The notes beneath the pieces were generated by a model, which saw nothing but the letters and a program-made list of their open reading frames with translations, ran no database searches and had not been told where the DNA came from. Position numbers and translations under genes: made by a program. Below are positions 27,620 to 35,874 of a stretch of DNA of 64,000 nt, in pieces (positions within the stretch are counted from its first letter, which is position 1; each line of letters begins with the position of its first letter). Where the stretch lies: positions 216,218-280,217 of the forward strand of contig NZ_JNWO01000019.1 of assembly GCF_000716435.1 (NCBI RefSeq), read 5' to 3'. The stretch is from Streptomyces xylophagus (lineage in GTDB: Bacteria; Actinomycetota; Actinomycetes; Streptomycetales; Streptomycetaceae).

Positions 27620-29239
27620 GTGACGCGGCTCGGCCTCATGGCCCTGCCCGTCGCGTTCTTCGCGGTGTTCTTCGCCTATCCCGTCACCGCGATCGTCGCG
27701 CGCGGCCTCAAGGTCGACGGCGCCTGGCAGTTGGGCCGGATCGGGGACGTGCTCGCGCAGTCCGACATCCGGCACGTCCTGTGGTTCACGACCTGGCAGG
27801 CGCTCGCCTCCACCGCGCTCACGCTGCTGATCGCGCTCCCCGGCGCGTATGTCTTCGCGCGCTTCGACTTCCCGGGCCGACATGTGCTGCGGGCCGTCGT
27901 GACGGTCCCCTTCGTGCTGCCCACGGTCGTCGTCGGTACGGCCTTCCTCGCGCTCCTCGGCCGGGGCGGACTCCTCGACGACCTGTGGGGCGTACGGCTG
28001 GACACCACCGTGTGGGCCATCCTGCTCGCGCACGTCTTCTTCAACTACGCGGTCGTCGTAAGGACGGTGGGCGGCCTCTGGGCACAGCTCGACCCGCGTC
28101 AGGAGGAGGCCGCGCGGATGCTCGGCGCCTCCCGGCTCCGGGCCTGGCGGAAGGTCACGCTGCCCGCGCTCGGGCCCGCCGTGGCCGCCGCCGCGCTGAT
28201 GGTCTTCCTCTTCACCTTCACCTCCTTCGGCGTGGTGCAGATCCTTGGCGGTCCGACCTTCTCGACCCTCGAAGTGGAGATCTACCGCCAGACTTCCGAG
28301 GTCTTCGACCTGTCCACGGCGGCCGTGCTGACGATCGTCCAGTTCGTCGCGGTGGGCGCGATCCTCGCCGTCCACGCCTGGACGGTACGACGCCGGGAGA
28401 CCGCCCTGCGGCTCGTGGACCCGTCGGTGACCGCACGGCGCCCGCGCGGGGCCGGCCAGTGGTCCCTGCTGGCCGGAGTCCTCGTCTCCGTCCTCGTCCT
28501 GCTCGTGCTGCCGCTCGCCGTGCTGGTCCAACGGTCCCTGGACTCACCGGACTTCGGCTACTACCGGGCGCTGACCCACGACGACGGCGGCACCTTCCTG
28601 GTCCCGCCGATCGCCGCGATCGGCAACTCGCTGGAGTACGCCGTCGCCGCCACCGCCATCGCCGTGGTGATCGGCGGTCTCGCCGCCGCCGCCCTGACCC
28701 GGCGCGACGCCGGGCGACTGGTGCGGGGCTTCGACGCGCTGCTGATGCTGCCGCTCGGGGTGTCGGCGGTGACGGTCGGCTTCGGCTTCCTGATCTCGCT
28801 CGACAAACCCCCGGTGGATCTGCGGAGTTCATGGATCCTGGTGCCGCTCGCGCAGGCGCTGGTCGGTGTCCCCTTCGTCGTACGGACGATGCTGCCCGTG
28901 CTGCGGGCGGTGGACGGGCGGCTGAGGGAGGCGGCGGCGGTACTCGGGGCCTCGCCCTGGCGGGTGTGGCGAGAGGTCGATCTGCCCCTCGTACGGCGGG
29001 CGTTGCTGATCGCCGCCGGGTTCGCGTTCGCGGTGTCGCTGGGGGAGTTCGGGGCGACCGTGTTCATCGCGCGGCCCGACAACCCGACCCTGCCGGTCGC
29101 GGTGGCCCGGCTGCTGTCCCGGCCCGGTGATCTCAACTACGGCCAGGCGATGGCCCTTTCGACGATTCTGATGGTGGTGTGCGCGGTGGCCCTGCTGGTC
29201 CTTGAGCGGCTGCGCACGGACCGGACGGGGGAGTTCTAG
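27620..29239 (+). CDS. thiP: Thiamine ABC transporter permease (fused two-domain)
   Basis: Membrane channel subunit with two homologous permease halves and about 12 helices. Each half has an EAA loop contacting the ATPase: EEAARMLGASRLRAWRKV and REAAAVLGASPWRVWREV. The length is 539 aa. GTG 27620 is preceded by AAGGGG at short distance. An in-frame GTG at 27569, inside the end of thiB, would add 17 residues including RRTRK and is a real alternative. thiQ starts immediately after the stop. Confidence 0.9.
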   Translation: MTRLGLMALPVAFFAVFFAYPVTAIVARGLKVDGAWQLGRIGDVLAQSDIRHVLWFTTWQALASTALTLLIALPGAYVFARFDFPGRHVLRAVVTVPFVLPTVVVGTAFLALLGRGGLLDDLWGVRLDTTVWAILLAHVFFNYAVVVRTVGGLWAQLDPRQEEAARMLGASRLRAWRKVTLPALGPAVAAAALMVFLFTFTSFGVVQILGGPTFSTLEVEIYRQTSEVFDLSTAAVLTIVQFVAVGAILAVHAWTVRRRETALRLVDPSVTARRPRGAGQWSLLAGVLVSVLVLLVLPLAVLVQRSLDSPDFGYYRALTHDDGGTFLVPPIAAIGNSLEYAVAATAIAVVIGGLAAAALTRRDAGRLVRGFDALLMLPLGVSAVTVGFGFLISLDKPPVDLRSSWILVPLAQALVGVPFVVRTMLPVLRAVDGRLREAAAVLGASPWRVWREVDLPLVRRALLIAAGFAFAVSLGEFGATVFIARPDNPTLPVAVARLLSRPGDLNYGQAMALSTILMVVCAVALLVLERLRTDRTGEF

Positions 29240-30271
29240 ATGCCGCCGAACATGCTGCTCAGTCTCGCGGGCGCGACCGTACGGTTCGGCGGGCGGCCCG
29301 TGCTCGACGCCGTCGACCTCGGAGTCGCCGAGCACGAGATCGTGTGTGTGCTCGGGCCCAGCGGCAGCGGCAAGTCGACGCTGCTGCGGGCGGTGGCCGG
29401 GCTTCAACCCCTCGACACCGGGCGGGTGTTGCTCGACGGACGCGACCAGGCCGGCGTGCCCGCGCACAAGCGCGGGGTGGGTCTGATGTTCCAGGACCAC
29501 CAGCTGTTCCCGCAGCGGGACGTGGCAGGCAATGTCGCCTTCGGGCTGCGCATGCATGGGGCGTCGAAGGGCCAACAGGAGGCCCGGGTCGGCGAGTTGC
29601 TCGACCTCGTGGGCCTGCCGGGTGCCGCCCGCCGTGCCGTCGCCGGGCTGTCCGGCGGAGAGCAGCAACGGGTGGCGCTCGCCCGCGCCCTCGCGCCCCG
29701 CCCCCGGCTCCTCATGCTCGACGAGCCGCTCGGCCAGCTCGACCGGTCACTGCGGGAGCGGCTGGTCGTCGAACTCCGGGAGCTGTTCGGTGCGTTGGGC
29801 ACGACCGTGCTCGCGGTCACGCACGACCAGGGCGAGGCGTTCGCGCTCGCCGACCGGGTCGTCGTGATGCGGGACGGGCGGATCGCCCAGTCCGGTACGC
29901 CACTTGAGGTCTGGCAGCATCCCGCGGACGAGTTCGTGGCCCGTTTCCTGGGCTTCGACAACGTGGTCGAGGCGACAGTCGCCGGCGAGGCCGCCGACAC
30001 CCCCTGGGGCAAGGTGCCGGTCCCCGAGGACGCCCCTCAGGGCATCCACGCGCTCCTCGTACGGCCCGCGGGGGTACGCCTGTTGCCCGCCGACGAGGGC
30101 CTGCGCTGCACGGTCGTAGCCCGCACTTTCAGGGGCACCCATGTGGCCGTACAGCTGCAGCCGGAGGACGCGCCGAGGCTGGAGGCGGCGTGTGCGCTGC
30201 GGGAGGCGCCGGAGGTCGGGGGCGCGGTCGGGGTGGAGTTCGACGCGGCCGAAATTGTCGTGCTCGGCTGA
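29240..30271 (+). CDS. thiQ: Thiamine ABC transporter ATP-binding protein
   Basis: Cytosolic ATPase powering ThiBP uptake. Walker A is GPSGSGKST, signature AGLSGGEQQRVALARAL, Walker B LLMLDEPLGQLD and switch His in AVTHDQGEAF. At 343 aa it has a C-terminal TOBE-like domain of about 100 residues, longer than E. coli ThiQ. ATG 29240 follows the thiP TAG without a gap. Last gene of the TPP-controlled operon. Confidence 0.92.
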   Translation: MPPNMLLSLAGATVRFGGRPVLDAVDLGVAEHEIVCVLGPSGSGKSTLLRAVAGLQPLDTGRVLLDGRDQAGVPAHKRGVGLMFQDHQLFPQRDVAGNVAFGLRMHGASKGQQEARVGELLDLVGLPGAARRAVAGLSGGEQQRVALARALAPRPRLLMLDEPLGQLDRSLRERLVVELRELFGALGTTVLAVTHDQGEAFALADRVVVMRDGRIAQSGTPLEVWQHPADEFVARFLGFDNVVEATVAGEAADTPWGKVPVPEDAPQGIHALLVRPAGVRLLPADEGLRCTVVARTFRGTHVAVQLQPEDAPRLEAACALREAPEVGGAVGVEFDAAEIVVLG

Positions 30272-30296
30272 CCGTGCCCTCACTAGGGTGCGGTGC

Positions 30297-31097
30297 ATGA
30301 CGTCACTCACGCACGACCGCTGCTGCGACGAGATCGCCCATCAGGTGGGGCAGTTGAGGGCCGTGGTGACCTCCGGAGCGGATCTGGCGGCCACCGTGCC
30401 GACCTGCCCGGACTGGACGCTGGAACAGCTCGTACGGCACACGGGTGGCGCCCTGCGCTGGGTGGAGCTGCTGGTGCGTACACGCGCACAGGAGAACATC
30501 CCGGACGAGGAGATCCCGCTCCACGGCGGTCCCGAGGCCGAGGGGGACGCGGGTGCGCTGGACGCCTGGCTCGCCGAGACCGGCCGGACGGTCGTCGGGA
30601 CGCTCCGGGAGGCCGGGCCCGACACCAAGGTGTGGGCGTGGGCCGGAACCCTCAACTCGGGCTTCTGGGCCCGCCGTATGACCCACGAGATCACTGTTCA
30701 CCGCGCGGACGCCACGCTCGCCGCCGGGCTGCCCTACGAGGTGGCGCCCGAGGTGGCCGCCGACGCGATCGACGAGTGGCTGGAGATCCTCGTCTTCGCG
30801 CAGCGGGTGGAGGGCGACAAGGACGCGATGGAACTGCGCGATCCGGGGCGTCGCAGCATCCACCTCCACGCCACCGACGTGCCTGCCGGGTCGAACGCCG
30901 AGTGGATCATCGAGCTCACCGAGGACGGTCTCGCCTGGCGCCGGGGCCACGAGCGGGCGACCGTCGCCCTGCGCGGCACGCTCACCGACGTCCTGCTCGC
31001 CTTCTACCGCCGACTGCCGCTGGACAGCGAGGAGTTGGAGATCGTCGGCGACCGGGCGCTGCTGGAGTTCTGGCTGGAGAAGGCGTCCTTCGGGTGA
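30297..31097 (+). CDS. Maleylpyruvate isomerase-like, mycothiol-dependent (DinB-fold) protein
   Basis: Protein of the MDMPI/DinB-like four-helix family; members bind a metal and use mycothiol as cofactor, but most have no known substrate. The N-terminal VPTCPDWTLEQLVRHTGG and the mid-protein MTHEITVHRADA are the family metal-site regions. The C-terminal MDMPI_C-type domain ends near DSEELEIVGDRALLEFW. ATG 30297 lies seven bases after TAGGGT (30284-30289), so a leaderless transcript is likely. Encoded after thiQ but probably separately transcribed. Confidence 0.85.
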   Translation: MTSLTHDRCCDEIAHQVGQLRAVVTSGADLAATVPTCPDWTLEQLVRHTGGALRWVELLVRTRAQENIPDEEIPLHGGPEAEGDAGALDAWLAETGRTVVGTLREAGPDTKVWAWAGTLNSGFWARRMTHEITVHRADATLAAGLPYEVAPEVAADAIDEWLEILVFAQRVEGDKDAMELRDPGRRSIHLHATDVPAGSNAEWIIELTEDGLAWRRGHERATVALRGTLTDVLLAFYRRLPLDSEELEIVGDRALLEFWLEKASFG

Positions 31098-31109
31098 CGT
31101 GACATGCGT

Positions 31110-31141
31110 GTGGCCCGCCCCCACGAACGGACGGGCCACAG
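31110..31141. terminator. Bidirectional hairpin between convergent genes
   Basis: A 9-bp stem, TGTGGCCCG (31110-31118) and CGGGCCACA (31133-31141), with a 14-base loop. It lies between the ends of two converging genes, so it may serve both. Confidence 0.65.
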
Positions 31142-31158
31142 CAGTAACAGCGGGTGGA

Positions 31159-31851
31159 TCAGCGGGCGTTGGCCGCACCGCGGCGACGCATGCCGAAGTA
31201 GACGGCTCCGCCGCCCACGACGACGAACGCGCCCGCGATACCGGCGATCATGCCGGTGTTGGAGTTGGCACCGGTCTCGGCGAGGTTCGAGCTGCCGGCC
31301 GCGGGAGACGGAGCGTTGTCCGTCGTCGTCGCGGGGGCGGTGCTGCTGCTCTCCGAGGCCGACGGGGTCGGAGTGTCGGACTCGGCCGGGGTCGTGGCCG
31401 TGTCCGACGGCGACGGAGAGGCCTCCGTCGGAGTCGGGGTCGGGCTGGGCGACTCGTCGGCCTTGCAGGCCTTGGACGGGGTGGTCAGGTTCGGCGAGAT
31501 ATTCTTGTTGAGGCCATTGGCGGCCTCGACGTGGACGCGGTACGTCGCGTTCGGCTGCCAGTCCTCGGCGAAGGAAACGGTGACGCCTGCCTTCGAGCCC
31601 TTGACCGTCTGGGCGTCGCCGATCTGCTTGGCGTCGGCACCGTTGTTCTCCAGGAACACCGTGATGGTGGCCTCGGTGCCGCCGGCGTCCTTGTCGGTGA
31701 CGGTGATGACACCGCTGGTGCCGTCACAGGTGGCTTCGGCCGAGAACTCGCCGATGCTGCAGGCGAGCGCGTTGCCCGCGAATCCGAGCGCGAGCGCGGC
31801 CGAGGCGGACGCGACACCGAGGATGCGTACGGAACGTCGAGATATGGACAC
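31159..31851 (-). CDS. Sortase-anchored surface protein with LAETG signal
   Basis: Exported cell-wall protein of 230 aa. A Tat/Sec-type signal peptide ([17 protein letters not shown]...) ends at ALA. A small extracellular domain with three to four Cys residues follows, then a Ser/Pro/Thr-rich stalk. The sorting signal LAETG is followed by a hydrophobic helix and [14 protein letters not shown] is the typical site of class E sortases in Streptomyces, including chaplin-type anchoring (family knowledge). No sortase E is beside it. The function of the ectodomain is unknown. Confidence 0.88.
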   Translation of the reverse strand: MSISRRSVRILGVASASAALALGFAGNALACSIGEFSAEATCDGTSGVITVTDKDAGGTEATITVFLENNGADAKQIGDAQTVKGSKAGVTVSFAEDWQPNATYRVHVEAANGLNKNISPNLTTPSKACKADESPSPTPTPTEASPSPSDTATTPAESDTPTPSASESSSTAPATTTDNAPSPAAGSSNLAETGANSNTGMIAGIAGAFVVVGGGAVYFGMRRRGAANAR

Positions 31852-32010
31852 GTTTGCCCTTCACGGGATGTGCAACTGCGGGGGGTGAAGGGGGAGATGA
31901 GGCAGCGTTGAGGTGAGCATCACCACCCCCAGGAGTCTCACTGGTCTATAAGTGCTGCGTAAGCAGTGTCAATGCGAATGTGGGGTACAGCAGTTGTCTT
32001 TGCCTGCGTT

Positions 32011-33132
32011 TTACACTGTGAGGCGTTTCAATGCGACCGGAGCCTCCTCGATCCGGTCAACGAGGGTGATACGGGCCTCCATTGACCGTTCCTGGGCAAG
32101 TGCACGCAGGAGCGGCCACGCGGGCAGCCGCTCCGTCCAGTGCTCCCGGTCCACGAGCACCATCGGCGTGGGCTCGCCCCGCGACTCGTAGTAGTTCGGC
32201 GTCGCGTTGTCGAAGATCTCCTGTACGGTCCCGGCCGCGCCCGGCAGAAACACCACACCCGCGTTCGAGCGGGCCAACAGACCGTCCTCGCGGGTGGCGT
32301 TGGCGAAGTACTTGGCGATGTGCGAGGCGAAGGCGTTCGGCGGCTCATGGCCGTAGAACCACGTCGGGATGCCGAGCGAATGGTTGCCCTTCGGCCAGCG
32401 GGTGCGGACCTCGAAGGCGCGCTGCGCCCAGTCCGTGATCGAAGGGCTGAACGAGGGTGATTTTGCGAGGAGTTCGCACGCCTCCTCCAGCATGGCGTCC
32501 TCGTACGGTGCCGCGTACGCGCCCAGGTTCGCCGCCTCCATGGCACCCGGCCCGCCGCCGGTCGCCACCGTGAACCCGGCGCGGCTCAGCTCGCGGCCGA
32601 GGCGCGCGGCACCGCCGTAGGCCGCCGTTCCGCGTGCCATCGCGTGGCCGCCCATCACGCCCACCACCCGCGCCCCGCGCAGGAGTTCGTCGAGGGCGTC
32701 GGAGATCGAGTCGTCGTGGACGGCGCGCAGCATCGACGCGTAGACGTCGCCGTCGGCCTTGGTCTGCTGGAACCAGGCGTACGCGAGCGCGTCCGGCGTC
32801 CGCTCGTACCCCTTGTCGAGCGAGGCGAACAGCTCGGCCGGCGTGTAGAGATGGCCGCGGTAGGGGTCGAAGGGGAGGTGCGGCACGGGCGGGAAGACCA
32901 GGGCGCCGTCGGCACGGATCTTCGCGGCCGCCTCGTCGCGCATCGGGCAGCCGAGGAAGACGGCGCCGACGGTGCTGGTGGTGAGCAACTCCCGCGTACG
33001 GTCCGTCAGATCGCCGCCCTGGACGCGGTATCCGGCGAGGGTGCCGCGGGACGAGACGGTCGCGTCGAAGTCCTCGACCGTCTCGATCTCGCGTTCGTCG
33101 TGGTGGGCCGCATGGGCCGGGCTCGTCTGCAC
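32011..33132 (-). CDS. LOG-family (lysine-decarboxylase-like Rossmann) protein
   Basis: Cytosolic protein of the LOG/TIGR00725-related fold. The central VVGVMGGHAMARG and GFTVATGGGPGAMEAANLGAY match the nucleotide-binding loops. The canonical LOG motif PGGxGTxxE appears as LPGAAGTVQEIF, with Gly to Ala and Ala in the loop. The protein is long (373 aa) with an N-terminal domain of about 150 residues. Cytokinin-activating phosphoribohydrolase activity is therefore uncertain. The VOC-family gene lies directly upstream on the same strand after 25 bp, suggesting cotranscription. The start is ATG 33132. Confidence 0.8.
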   Translation of the reverse strand: MQTSPAHAAHHDEREIETVEDFDATVSSRGTLAGYRVQGGDLTDRTRELLTTSTVGAVFLGCPMRDEAAAKIRADGALVFPPVPHLPFDPYRGHLYTPAELFASLDKGYERTPDALAYAWFQQTKADGDVYASMLRAVHDDSISDALDELLRGARVVGVMGGHAMARGTAAYGGAARLGRELSRAGFTVATGGGPGAMEAANLGAYAAPYEDAMLEEACELLAKSPSFSPSITDWAQRAFEVRTRWPKGNHSLGIPTWFYGHEPPNAFASHIAKYFANATREDGLLARSNAGVVFLPGAAGTVQEIFDNATPNYYESRGEPTPMVLVDREHWTERLPAWPLLRALAQERSMEARITLVDRIEEAPVALKRLTV

Positions 33133-33157
33133 GGGCCCATGCTAGGCACCGGGTCGG

Positions 33158-33565
33158 TCAGCTCTGGACGGCCGCCGGGTCCATCCACATGACCTCCCAG
33201 GAGTGGCCGTCGAGGTCGTCGAAGGAACGGCCGTACATGAAGCCCTGGTCGATCGCGTCGTCGTTGCCGGAACCACCGGACGCGATGGCCTGGTTGACGA
33301 GCTCGTCGACCTTCTCGCGGCTCTCGGCGCTCAGACACAGCAGCACCTCACTGCTCTTCGTCGAGTCCACGATCTCCTTCTTCGTGAAGTCGCTGTAGCG
33401 CTGCTTGCTGAGGAGCATCGCGACGATGGTGTCGCTGATCACGACGCAGGCGCACTCGTCGGTGCTGAACTGGGGGTTGATCGAGTAGCCGAGCTCCGTG
33501 AAGAACTTCCTCGACGCGTCGACGTCGTTCACGGCCAGGTTCACGAAGATCATCTGCTGGTACAT
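33158..33565 (-). CDS. VOC-family (glyoxalase/bleomycin-resistance fold) protein
   Basis: A 135-aa protein of the vicinal-oxygen-chelate superfamily. It begins MYQQMIFVNLAVNDVDAS, then FFTELGYSINPQFS, and ends with DLDGHSWEVMWMDP, the usual C-terminal metal-ligand strand. Members include lactoylglutathione lyases and dioxygenases, but the exact role cannot be set from sequence. It is in line with the LOG gene downstream. Confidence 0.85.
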   Translation of the reverse strand: MYQQMIFVNLAVNDVDASRKFFTELGYSINPQFSTDECACVVISDTIVAMLLSKQRYSDFTKKEIVDSTKSSEVLLCLSAESREKVDELVNQAIASGGSGNDDAIDQGFMYGRSFDDLDGHSWEVMWMDPAAVQS

Positions 33566-33628
33566 GCTGGGTCTCTCCCATCGGGCGTGCGTGCTAATCG
33601 GTGGGTAGACCGGCGGCCGACGCGAAAC

Positions 33629-34960
33629 TCATCGGCCGGCCAGCGGCAAGGCCGCCAGCTCGGCCACGAGCAGGGTCAGCGGGAGGAACAGGGCGAGCAG
33701 CGCGCCCGCGCGCAGGGCGGCGGCGCTGCGCAGCATGGTCGCGGGGGCGCCGAGGCGGAGCAGCGCGGCCGTGGTGTCGGCGCGGGCGTGCTTGGCCTCC
33801 AGGGCGGCGGTGAGCAGGGTCGCCACCGTGCAGCCGGTGACCAGGAGTCCGCCGAGGGTGGTCAGCGGGCCGAAGGACGGGGCGTTCGGGTCGTAGAGCG
33901 CCGTCATCGCGAACGCGCCGGACGCCACCGCGCAGACCACGCCCAGCGGGCGTCCGATCCGCGTCGCCTCCTCCATCAGCACCCGCCCGGCCAGCAGCCG
34001 CAGCGCGCCCGGGCTGACGGACTGGAGCAGCCGCCCGCACAGGTGCGTGAGCCCGGGACCGGCCAGCGCAAGACCGATCGCGGTCAGCACCCAGCCGACC
34101 AGGACACTCGCGGGCCCGTCCGCGAGCCCGCCGGGCAGCGACAGCCCGCCGCCGTCCTTCGCCCGGCTCGCGTACGCCTCCACGGCGAGCCCGGCCGCAA
34201 GTACAGCAATGCCCCAGGGGAGGCCGCGGGGGGCCTCACGGGGGGCCGGAGGGCGGGAGGGGTCCGGGTCGGGGGCGGGGGTCGGCTCAGGCTGTTCGGC
34301 GGTTCCGTCCTCCGTCTCGCTACGACCACCGCCACGCAGGCGCGCGCCGAAGCGTCCGTACGTCCCGAAGGTCTCCCGTGAGCCCGAGCGGCCGTACGCG
34401 CCGAAGCGGCCGTACGACCTCGCCGGGCCCTTCTCGGAGGCGGGGCGGATGTCCCGGGGCCGTAGGACGAGGGCCACCGCGACGGAGGCGATCACCGGGA
34501 CGAGTGCGAGGAGGGTCAACGCGGCCGGGAGGGGCAGGGGTTGGTCCGAGGCCAGGAACTCCGCCGCCGCTCCGTCGAAGGGCATGCCGGTGAGGTCGCC
34601 GCGGAGGTGGAGGAAGAAGAGGAGGGCCAGCATGGAGCCGAGGGTGCAGGCGAGGGCGGTCGTCGTCGCCGAGATCGCCATCAGGCGGCCCGAGCCGAGG
34701 CCGATCGCGGAGAGGCCGGGGCGGGGTTTCGTCGCCGGGTCGGTGCGGGCGACGGCCACCGCGAAGTACACGGTGGCGGCCAGCGGGGTCGCGCACCAGC
34801 CGAGGCGCAGGGCCGAGGCGGCGGGGGAGTCGGGGTGGCCCATCGCGTAGCCCAGGGTGCACAGCAGCAGGAAGCCCGTGCCCGCCGAGGCCACCGCGAC
34901 CAGCAGGCGGCGCAGTTGGACGGCGGGGTGCGAGCCGCGGGTCAGACGGAGAGCGAGCAC
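33629..34960 (-). CDS. ABC-type membrane permease with a Gly/Arg repeat loop
   Basis: Polytopic membrane protein of 443 aa with about eight hydrophobic helices, resembling MacB/FtsX-type export permeases. A cytoplasmic loop near residues 170-235 carries YGRFG repeats (SYGRFGAYGRSG, TYGRFGARLRGG), then an acidic Pro/Glu/Asp stretch and PAPREAPRG. I set the start at GTG 34960, overlapping the ATPase stop by 19 bp. The longer open frame to 35827 would lie over the ATPase and is rejected. No substrate is predicted. Confidence 0.75.
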   Translation of the reverse strand: MLALRLTRGSHPAVQLRRLLVAVASAGTGFLLLCTLGYAMGHPDSPAASALRLGWCATPLAATVYFAVAVARTDPATKPRPGLSAIGLGSGRLMAISATTTALACTLGSMLALLFFLHLRGDLTGMPFDGAAAEFLASDQPLPLPAALTLLALVPVIASVAVALVLRPRDIRPASEKGPARSYGRFGAYGRSGSRETFGTYGRFGARLRGGGRSETEDGTAEQPEPTPAPDPDPSRPPAPREAPRGLPWGIAVLAAGLAVEAYASRAKDGGGLSLPGGLADGPASVLVGWVLTAIGLALAGPGLTHLCGRLLQSVSPGALRLLAGRVLMEEATRIGRPLGVVCAVASGAFAMTALYDPNAPSFGPLTTLGGLLVTGCTVATLLTAALEAKHARADTTAALLRLGAPATMLRSAAALRAGALLALFLPLTLLVAELAALPLAGR

Positions 34961-35682
34961 GCGGCCCGGCCTTCCGTCTCGGTGACCGGGGGAAGGTGAA
35001 CCGTGTTCACACGGCGTCCGTCGAGCAGCGACACCGTACGGTCCGCGAGGGCCGCGGTCTCCGCCTCGTGGGTCGCGAGGACGACCGTGATGCCGTGCGA
35101 GCGGGCGGCGGTGGTGAGCGTGCGCAGGACCTGGGCGCGGTCCGCGCGGTACAGCGGGGCCGTCGGCTCGTCGGCGAACAGGACCGTCGGCGCCGGAGCC
35201 AGCGCGCGGGCGATGGAGACGCGCTGGCGCTCCGCCTGGCGCAGTTCGTGCGGGCGTTTGCGGGCGTGGTCGCCGATGTCGAGGCGGTCCAGCCACTCCA
35301 GGGCGGCGGTCTTGGCCCGGCGGCGGCTGGTGCCGCGCAGCATCAGGGGGAGGGCCGCGTTCTCCCAGACGTTCAGCTCCGGGACGAGGACGGGCGCCGG
35401 GTCGATCCAGCCGAAGCGGTCGCGGCGCAGCCGTTCGCGGGTCATCGGGCCCATGGTGTGTACGGGCACGCTGTTGAACCAGACCTCGCCCTGCCGGGGC
35501 CGCTCGAGACCGGCGAGGCAGCGCAGCAGGGTCGTCTTGCCGCTGCCGCGCGGGCCGTTGACGGCGAGGATCTCGCCCTCCCGGACACCGAGCGAGACAC
35601 CGCTGAGCGCGGGCGTTCCGTCGTGGTGCTGGAAGTGCAGGGCACGTGCCCAGAGCACGTCGTTGTCCGGCGGGGCCACCAT
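34942..35682 (-). CDS. ABC transporter ATP-binding protein with degenerate signature
   Basis: Cytosolic ATPase of the MacB/LolD type, 246 aa. Walker A is GPRGSGKTT and Walker B VLFADEPT, with a His in ATHEAET. The LSGGQ signature is replaced by HELRQAERQRVS and the D-loop SALD by APLYRADR. Such loss normally weakens ATP sandwich closure, so this pair may work with reduced or regulated hydrolysis, or as a regulatory partner. ATG 35682. It overlaps the permease gene, so the two proteins are coexpressed. Confidence 0.82.
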   Translation of the reverse strand: MVAPPDNDVLWARALHFQHHDGTPALSGVSLGVREGEILAVNGPRGSGKTTLLRCLAGLERPRQGEVWFNSVPVHTMGPMTRERLRRDRFGWIDPAPVLVPELNVWENAALPLMLRGTSRRRAKTAALEWLDRLDIGDHARKRPHELRQAERQRVSIARALAPAPTVLFADEPTAPLYRADRAQVLRTLTTAARSHGITVVLATHEAETAALADRTVSLLDGRRVNTVHLPPVTETEGRAACSLSV

Positions 35683-35802
35683 GCGCGTACACCTCGTTCA
35701 GATCCGTTTTCCCGTATCGCATCCCCCGAGCGGGGGAACGAGGACAGGGCCGATCGGTTACCAGGCACGCTAAGGAGGAGGGGGCGCGACCCCGGACAGC
35801 AC

Positions 35803-35851
35803 ACGGCCCGGGGTGCATCCTTCCCACTCGTACGGGTGCACCCCGGGCCGT
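35803..35851 (-). terminator. Long hairpin after the aminotransferase gene
   Basis: A perfect 15-bp stem, ACGGCCCGGGGTGCA (35803-35817) and its complement (35837-35851), with a 19-base loop. It starts 24 bp beyond the aminotransferase stop, between it and the ABC operon. There is no U-tract. Confidence 0.75.
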
Positions 35852-35874
35852 ATAAACCGCTGAACTGCCGAAGG

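Noticed and set aside
34961..35827. N-terminal extension of the ABC permease frame
   Set aside because: It lies over the ATPase gene in another frame and gives Pro/Arg-rich shadow sequence.
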